Shown here: positions 7,295 through 11,148 of the stretch, one piece after another
How positions within the stretch are numbered: position 1 is the stretch's first letter
Layout: each line of letters starts with the position of its first letter
Source: Spirochaetota bacterium
GTDB taxonomy: Bacteria; Spirochaetota; Spirochaetia; B11-G9
DNA: 11,148 bases
NCBI GenBank assembly: GCA_003641695.1
Contig: QNBL01000053.1
Coordinates: 1-11,148 of the forward strand
Direction: 5' to 3'
Notes under the pieces: generated by a model
Databases searched by the model: none
What the model was told of the DNA's origin: nothing
What the model saw: only the letters and a program-made list of their open reading frames with translations
Made by a program: the position numbers and the translations under genes

Positions 7295-8965
7295 TTAAGT
7301 AATAAGCGTCGTTTTATTTCTACCGCTTTCTTTTGATTCGTAAAGCGCTTTATCTGCAAGTAAATTAAGTTCTTCAGCACTATTGCGCCCGGGGAAACTT
7401 GCTATTCCGCAGGAAAAGGTAACAAAAAAATCCGCTCCATCAGATTTATGCTTTATCCTCGAAAAATTCTCCCTGACCTCATTCATTACTTTTATTGCAT
7501 TTCCCCCATCTGTATTCAGCAGAATTACACCAAACTCTTCACCACCGTAACGTCCAATTATATCAGTCCGCCGCAAACGGTCCTGAAGGAGTCTGGCCAG
7601 ACTCTTGAGGACCCTGTCCCCTACCGGATGTCCGTAGGTATCATTTACATTTTTAAAATGATCTACATCTATCATTGCAAAACAGAGGGAACTCTTTATT
7701 CTCTTGGCTCTGAGAATTTCCAGAGAAAGATTCTCCTTTAAGTTAGAATGATTTAAAAGACCCGTCAGGGAATCCCTTTCCATCAGAAATCTCAGGCTTC
7801 TGTTACGCTCCGCTTTGGTACGTATAATTGAAAGAAGATGTTCCGGTTTTATTGGTTTTGAGATAAACCCGTCAGCACCGCCATATTTATAGGCCTCTAA
7901 CTGTTTCTCGATATCTGTTTCTACAGAGAAGTAAATTATGGGAATGTTAACAAAGGCTTCCTGCTGACGGATTATTGCGGCAAGCTCTATTCCGGTGCAT
8001 GTAGGCATATATAAATCGATAATTATTATCTCCGGTTTAGCCTCCACAAGTATCTGTAAAACCTTCTTGGGGTCCGTTGCAACAGAGGTTATCATCCCCG
8101 CCTGCTGCAGGACCAGAGCATAATAAGCTATCTGTTCAGGATCATCATCTATAATCAAAATATGATAGGGAGGATCATTTACCTGGGCCGCAAGATTGTC
8201 AATCTTGCCTACCAGTCTCCCCATGTCAACAGGAGTTACAAAAAAGGCATCGGCCCCGTTACGGATAGCAGCCATTCTAAGGGAAAAATCTCCGCTGTCG
8301 CTTATAAAGATTATGGATATCCGGTCTTTGAATTTTTCCTTAACATACTTGAGATCAACAGCTTCGCTTTCATTCTCTTTTAATATGTTTGTATGCAGAA
8401 GAAGGATCTCACAATTTCCTTTCTCAAGACTTAATGTTATATCCCCTACGCTTTTGACTTGAATCACAGTATAACCATAGTAACCAAGCTGTTCCGCAAG
8501 ATCAGGAATCACACTGTTTCCACAGGTTATATAGTTTATTACCTTCCTTTCCTTTTTATCCTTACTGACTACCGCATCAATCTTCCGTTCCTCTTCCTCA
8601 ATCTCTTCAAGTTCCTCAATCTCATCAAGAACGTTCTCAGGCAGACAGATTTGCTTAAGGGTTAGAAACAATGATTCGAAAGAATCCCATTCTTCTTTTC
8701 CGGGGAGTTCATTCCGCCGCAGGAAATGATCCAGGAAATGTACCAGCTTTTTTGCTTGATTCGAAAGCTCGGAATATCCGAACGTTGCTCCCGATCCTGC
8801 AAGTTTATGCAGTACAAGACGGAGGGTATTGACTTCCTCTGCAGATGAAGAGATTCTTGCCAAACGGTAAGTTGTGTAAACTTCATTGTAGCGATCAGGA
8901 AGCTGATTACTATAATCATCGGAGAGAGCGGATAATTTATTCTTTACGTTATCTGATAATTCCAT
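7295..8965 (-). CDS. Hpt / pseudo-receiver / receiver / GGDEF protein (diguanylate cyclase)
   Basis: A 556-residue cytosolic signalling protein predicted to make cyclic di-GMP from two GTP under phosphorelay control. The order is: Hpt domain (about 5-105) with phosphorylatable H53 in HKLAGSGATFG; a Glu-rich linker (113-127); a degenerate receiver (about 142-260) with H191 in place of the phospho-accepting Asp and T244 in place of the conserved Lys; a complete receiver (about 267-385) with acidic D273-D275, phospho-acceptor D317, S347 and K370; and GGDEF (about 395-556). The cyclase half has RDSLTGLLN (397-405), metal-binding D433 in IDVDHF, the active-site GGEEF (474-478) and an inhibitory RxxD site (465-468) five residues before it. 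This is PleD architecture plus an Hpt domain. No histidine kinase is adjacent. A sigma70 promoter lies at 8986-9013. The Shine-Dalgarno sequence is poor. Confidence 0.93.
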   Translation of the reverse strand: MELSDNVKNKLSALSDDYSNQLPDRYNEVYTTYRLARISSSAEEVNTLRLVLHKLAGSGATFGYSELSNQAKKLVHFLDHFLRRNELPGKEEWDSFESLFLTLKQICLPENVLDEIEELEEIEEEERKIDAVVSKDKKERKVINYITCGNSVIPDLAEQLGYYGYTVIQVKSVGDITLSLEKGNCEILLLHTNILKENESEAVDLKYVKEKFKDRISIIFISDSGDFSLRMAAIRNGADAFFVTPVDMGRLVGKIDNLAAQVNDPPYHILIIDDDPEQIAYYALVLQQAGMITSVATDPKKVLQILVEAKPEIIIIDLYMPTCTGIELAAIIRQQEAFVNIPIIYFSVETDIEKQLEAYKYGGADGFISKPIKPEHLLSIIRTKAERNRSLRFLMERDSLTGLLNHSNLKENLSLEILRAKRIKSSLCFAMIDVDHFKNVNDTYGHPVGDRVLKSLARLLQDRLRRTDIIGRYGGEEFGVILLNTDGGNAIKVMNEVRENFSRIKHKSDGADFFVTFSCGIASFPGRNSAEELNLLADKALYESKESGRNKTTLIT

Positions 8966-8985
8966 TTTTAAGATACTCTGCGTCC

Positions 8986-9013
8986 ATTATATTCAATATT
9001 TGCACAATGTCAA
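8986..9013 (-). promoter_or_regulatory. Consensus sigma70 promoter of the cyclase gene
   Basis: On the minus strand TTGACA (9008-9013) and TATAAT (8986-8991) match both consensus hexamers exactly, with a 16-base spacer. Transcription should begin near 8979, leaving a leader of only about 14 bases with little Shine-Dalgarno character. Confidence 0.75.
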
Positions 9014-9033
9014 ACAAAGAAAAAATTCAGCAG

Positions 9034-9062
9034 TTGAAAGAAAATTCAATATGAAGTAGATT
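9034..9062 (+). promoter_or_regulatory. Promoter of the DtxR-family gene, leaderless geometry
   Basis: TTGAAA (9034-9039), a 17-base spacer and TAGATT (9057-9062) form a plausible sigma70 promoter. The ATG at 9069 lies seven bases past the -10 box, at the expected transcription start, which predicts a leaderless mRNA. The TAG inside the -10 is an in-frame stop that blocks any upstream start codon. Confidence 0.5.
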
Positions 9063-9068
9063 CCCTAC

Positions 9069-9512
9069 ATGAGTAAATTTGAAAATCTTTCACCCAGTAT
9101 GGAAGATTACCTGGAATCCATGTATATGATTCAAAAAAAGGGTGAACCTTTAAGAATCAAGGACATAGCGGGGAATTTATCAGTTAAGATGCCGTCTGTT
9201 ATAGGTGCATTGAAGGTACTTAAACAGAATGGTTATATAGAGTATGAAAAATCATCTCCCCTGATTCTTACAGAAAAAGGACGTAAAATTGCAAAATCCA
9301 TACTTAAACGGCACAGGATTTTGGCTGTCTTCCTCGAAAAAACAGTCCTCTTGTCAAAAACAGAGGCTGATTCAATAGCATGCAAACTGGAACACATAAT
9401 CTCTCCGGACACTGCGCTGAGGTTTAAAAATCTTACCGAGTACCTGGATAATGTAAAAATGCAGAACTCGATGAGTGACGAAAAATGGCACTCAATCATT
9501 ACACAAAAATGA
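9069..9512 (+). CDS. DtxR/MntR-family metal-dependent transcriptional repressor
   Basis: A 147-residue two-domain repressor of the short, MntR-like type without the C-terminal SH3-like domain of DtxR. It should bind DNA when loaded with Mn2+ or Fe2+ and repress metal uptake genes. The winged helix occupies about 10-70, with the helix-turn-helix near RIKDIAGNLSVKMPSVIGAL (29-48) and the wing at 56-67. The dimerisation and metal domain follows. Metal ligands by alignment with Bacillus MntR (D8, E11, H77, E99, E102, H103) are D13, E16, H82, C105, E108 and H109. C105 is DtxR-like whereas D13 is MntR-like, so the metal preference cannot be decided. No Shine-Dalgarno sequence precedes the ATG, and the -10 box ends six bases before it. 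The 3' end overlaps the convergent nth gene by 21 bases. No metal transporter gene is in the window. Confidence 0.9.
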   Translation: MSKFENLSPSMEDYLESMYMIQKKGEPLRIKDIAGNLSVKMPSVIGALKVLKQNGYIEYEKSSPLILTEKGRKIAKSILKRHRILAVFLEKTVLLSKTEADSIACKLEHIISPDTALRFKNLTEYLDNVKMQNSMSDEKWHSIITQK

Positions 9513-10127
9513 ACACAATGAACTGACAGGGCAACGGCTGCAATCCGGTTTCCTTGCTGTACAGATTCTCCTTCCATGTATATTTACCATCATTGAAAAA
9601 TCTGTCTGAATATCCTCCGGGCATAGTGAAACAATATCTTTTTCGATCCTGCCGGGATCTTCTTCCCCACTCAGACCGAGTCTTCTGACAACTCTCGAGA
9701 AATGAGTATCCACTATAACGGCCGGCTTGTCAAAACAATGGCCGCGTATGACATTTGCACTCTTTCTTCCCACCCCCGGAAGACTTAAAAGCTCGGTCAT
9801 ACTCTGCGGCACCGTGCCTCCAAACTTTTCTACTACTCCTGCAGCAGCACCGATTATGTTCCGTGCCTTGGTTTTGTAAAATCCTGTGGGGAAAATGATC
9901 CTCTCAACCTTCTTGACATCAGCTTTCATGAGGGACGGAGGATTGGGATAGTCTTTAAAAAGCTTTGGAGTAACCCTGTTTACCTGGTCATCTGTTGTTC
10001 TGGCTGACAGGATTACTGCAACCATAAGTTCGTATGGATTCCTGTGGACAAGAAACGTAGCGGCTTTTGGATACAGACCTTTCAGTACTTTGTAGATTTT
10101 CTGGAGTTTATCCGCACGTTCCGTCAT
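9492..10127 (-). CDS. nth: Endonuclease III, DNA glycosylase/AP lyase
   Basis: Base-excision repair enzyme that removes oxidised pyrimidines and nicks abasic sites. With the start chosen here it has 211 residues, the normal family length. It carries the helix-hairpin-helix LPGVGRKSANVI (116-127) with catalytic K122, catalytic D140 in VDTHF, and the [4Fe-4S] loop C189-x6-C196-x2-C199-x5-C205. An in-frame ATG 90 bases further up (10217) would add 30 residues, rich in Pro, Tyr and Asn, with no family counterpart and no Shine-Dalgarno sequence. A promoter (10134-10162) lies inside that extension and points exactly at the ATG at 10127, so I prefer the shorter protein. Its 3' end overlaps the convergent repressor gene by 21 bases. 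Confidence 0.95.
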   Translation of the reverse strand: MTERADKLQKIYKVLKGLYPKAATFLVHRNPYELMVAVILSARTTDDQVNRVTPKLFKDYPNPPSLMKADVKKVERIIFPTGFYKTKARNIIGAAAGVVEKFGGTVPQSMTELLSLPGVGRKSANVIRGHCFDKPAVIVDTHFSRVVRRLGLSGEEDPGRIEKDIVSLCPEDIQTDFSMMVNIHGRRICTARKPDCSRCPVSSLCSFLCND

Positions 10128-10133
10128 TGAATG

Positions 10134-10162
10134 AGGATACGGAGCAGCAGGATTCCTGTCAA
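10134..10162 (-). promoter_or_regulatory. Promoter of nth, leaderless geometry
   Basis: On the minus strand a perfect TTGACA (10157-10162), a 17-base spacer and TATCCT (10134-10139) form a sigma70 promoter. The ATG at 10127 falls at the predicted transcription start, leaving no room for a leader or Shine-Dalgarno sequence. Confidence 0.55.
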
Positions 10163-10163
10163 G

Positions 10164-10174
10164 GTTGTAACAAC
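10164..10174. repeat. Short inverted repeat GTTGTAACAAC
   Basis: A perfect 11-base dyad (GTTGT-A-ACAAC) lies one base upstream of the nth -35 box in the nth/ferredoxin intergenic region. It could be an operator half-site, but it is short and may be chance. Confidence 0.25.
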
Positions 10175-10226
10175 TAGGTTTATTCGTTGCAGTATAACAT
10201 GGTTCATACCGGTACATCTAACACGG

Positions 10227-10248
10227 CTCTGTTAATTCATCAACAGAG
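10227..10248. repeat. 22-bp imperfect palindrome, candidate operator
   Basis: CTCTGTT (10227-10233) and AACAGAG (10242-10248) are perfect inverted repeats around an 8-base centre that itself contains matching AT pairs, so 18 of 22 positions are symmetric. It lies upstream of the probable ferredoxin promoter and about 65 bases upstream of the nth promoter region. No T run follows, so it is not an intrinsic terminator. Confidence 0.5.
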
Positions 10249-10270
10249 GGAGTATCAGAAAAATTACCTC

Positions 10271-10299
10271 TTGCTGTATCACATATTTGGTTTTAAAAT
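10271..10299 (+). promoter_or_regulatory. Possible promoter of the ferredoxin/AOR operon
   Basis: TTGCTG (10271-10276), a 17-base spacer and TAAAAT (10294-10299) form a sigma70-like promoter with a good -10 and a weak -35. A weak -35 downstream of a palindrome is compatible with an activator- or repressor-controlled operon. Confidence 0.4.
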
Positions 10300-10329
10300 T
10301 AAAAAAAGAAAAGGACACAAGGAGGTTTC

Positions 10330-10737
10330 ATGCCCCTACGATTCGATAAAAAGAAATGTACCGGCTGCAAGGTGTGCCAAATAGCCTGTTCTGCCTGGCA
10401 TGACAAAGTTTTTAATCCCGAAAAAGCACGAATTAAAATCCGTCATGAATACGAGGAAACAGGGCTTAAAATCGGTGCCAGCACCTGTATTATGTGCGGG
10501 AAATGTGAAGAAGTATGCCCTACAGGGGCCATTAAATCAAATGGCAGATGGATGGAAGTAGACCGCAGTTTGTGTGACGGGTGCAACATATGTGTAGAGA
10601 ATTGCCCGACCAGCATTCTCTTTCTTGATGCAATGGGAAAGGCTGTTATCTGTGACCTCTGCGGGGGTGATCCGCAATGTGTTAAGTGGTGTGCAAAAGG
10701 TGCATTATCCCTCGTAGAAAAGAAGGTGAAAAAATGA
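10330..10737 (+). CDS. Four-cluster [4Fe-4S] ferredoxin subunit next to AOR
   Basis: A 135-residue cytosolic iron-sulfur protein expected to carry electrons to or from the oxidoreductase encoded next. Sixteen cysteines fall in four groups: C10/C13/C16/C20, C53/C56/C59/C63, C82/C85/C88/C92 and C108/C111/C117/C121, enough for four [4Fe-4S] clusters as in HycB/CooF-type subunits. The middle groups show the classic CxxCxxCxxxCP pattern. Together with an aldehyde oxidoreductase gene it resembles AorA of the AorABC complex of Aromatoleum, though the exact family is inferred. A Shine-Dalgarno sequence (AAGGAGG, 10319-10325) lies four bases before the ATG. Its stop overlaps the AOR start (ATGA), so the two should be co-translated. 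Confidence 0.92.
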   Translation: MPLRFDKKKCTGCKVCQIACSAWHDKVFNPEKARIKIRHEYEETGLKIGASTCIMCGKCEEVCPTGAIKSNGRWMEVDRSLCDGCNICVENCPTSILFLDAMGKAVICDLCGGDPQCVKWCAKGALSLVEKKVKK

Positions 10738-11148
10738 GTAGTTTCTTTGGGAAAATGTTATACATTGATCTAACCAAGGGCATAATAGAAACACGAAACC
10801 TGCCCCGGAAGTGGGCAGAACAGTACACGGGACAAAAAGGGTTGGGAACGCGGATCCTCGTGGAAGATTTTAATATTGATACTGATCCCCTTGGCCCTGA
10901 CAACAGAATTGTACTCACAACCTCCCTCATGGCGGGAACCATAATCAGTTCGACTTCCAAGCTTGCCATAACAGCAAAATCTCCTCAAACAGGCATGATA
11001 ACCGATGGTTCAGTGGGCGGACATATTGGAGCTGAGTTAAAATATGCAGGATTTGATGCGGTATCTATAACGGGAAGAGCTGAATCATTATCCTACCTCT
11101 ACATTGATCCGGACAAACAAACTATTAATCCTGTTCCCGATCTTGCCG
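10734..11148 (+). CDS. Aldehyde:ferredoxin oxidoreductase family large subunit, N-terminal part
   Basis: Only the first 138 residues of a protein usually near 600 are inside the window. It opens with FFGKMLYIDLTKGIIETRNL and then YTGQKGLGTRIL (32-43), where family members usually have GGRGLG. This is followed by DPLGPDNRIVLTTSLMAGT (53-71), SSTSKLAITAKSP (74-86) and GGHIGAELKYAGFDAVSITG (95-114), all typical of the pterin-binding N-terminal domain of tungsten/molybdenum bis-pterin aldehyde oxidoreductases. These oxidise aldehydes to acids with ferredoxin as acceptor, or run the reverse reaction. The substrate cannot be judged from this part. A Shine-Dalgarno-like AAGGTGA (10723-10729) lies within the end of the ferredoxin gene, and the ATG overlaps its stop codon. 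Confidence 0.92.
   Translation, partial: MSSFFGKMLYIDLTKGIIETRNLPRKWAEQYTGQKGLGTRILVEDFNIDTDPLGPDNRIVLTTSLMAGTIISSTSKLAITAKSPQTGMITDGSVGGHIGAELKYAGFDAVSITGRAESLSYLYIDPDKQTINPVPDLA

Noticed and set aside
10128..10217. N-terminal extension of endonuclease III from the ATG at 10217
   Set aside because: It has no Shine-Dalgarno sequence and no family counterpart, and a promoter lies within it. The start at 10127 gives the normal 211 residues.
10128..10329. Possible molybdenum/tungsten cofactor riboswitch ahead of the AOR operon
   Set aside because: The predicted leader is only about 25 bases, and I see no multi-stem structure. The only strong dyad lies upstream of the promoter.

Overview
The window reads as a gene-dense chromosomal segment of a spirochaete-like, probably free-living anaerobic bacterium of moderate GC content. 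The taxonomic reading rests on overall protein character: the zinc-finger form of ribosomal protein L28 with a Gly/Lys/Gln-rich insert, a PleD-like multidomain cyclase, and a tungsten-type aldehyde oxidoreductase operon. It is an inference, not something the sequence proves. No tRNA, rRNA, CRISPR array, insertion sequence or phage gene was seen, and no gap without a gene exceeds about 205 bases.

Left part (1-4272, all minus strand): rpmB (L28), with its own promoter and a strong intrinsic terminator, is followed by a two-gene threonine unit, thrA (aspartokinase-like/homoserine dehydrogenase fusion) then thrC (threonine synthase). Homoserine kinase (thrB) is not in the unit. The aspartokinase half of ThrA has lost several catalytic motif residues while the homoserine dehydrogenase half looks intact, so the fusion may work only as a regulated homoserine dehydrogenase.

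Middle part (4273-8965): a translationally coupled pair of minus-strand genes encodes a predicted nucleotidyltransferase-fold protein with a decayed active site and a large lipoprotein with an HEGYH zinc-peptidase-like motif. A small unrecognised plus-strand gene is divergent from this pair, with overlapping promoters. It converges on a minus-strand gene for an Hpt / pseudo-receiver / receiver / GGDEF protein, a likely c-di-GMP synthase fed by phosphorelay, which has a near-perfect sigma70 promoter.

Right part (8966-11148): a DtxR/MntR-family metal-dependent repressor (plus) and endonuclease III (minus) converge and overlap at their 3' ends. Both appear to have promoters placed so that transcription would start at the ATG itself (leaderless mRNAs). 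Divergent from nth, behind a 22-bp imperfect palindrome and a Shine-Dalgarno sequence, a four-cluster ferredoxin subunit is ATGA-coupled to the start of an aldehyde:ferredoxin oxidoreductase large subunit, cut by the window edge. This pair resembles the AorA-AorB arrangement.

The points most worth following are the decayed aspartokinase domain, the uncharacterised nucleotidyltransferase-like/metallopeptidase-like lipoprotein pair, the leaderless architecture, and the palindrome in front of the ferredoxin/AOR operon. I do not see convincing evidence for a wholly new multi-gene system.
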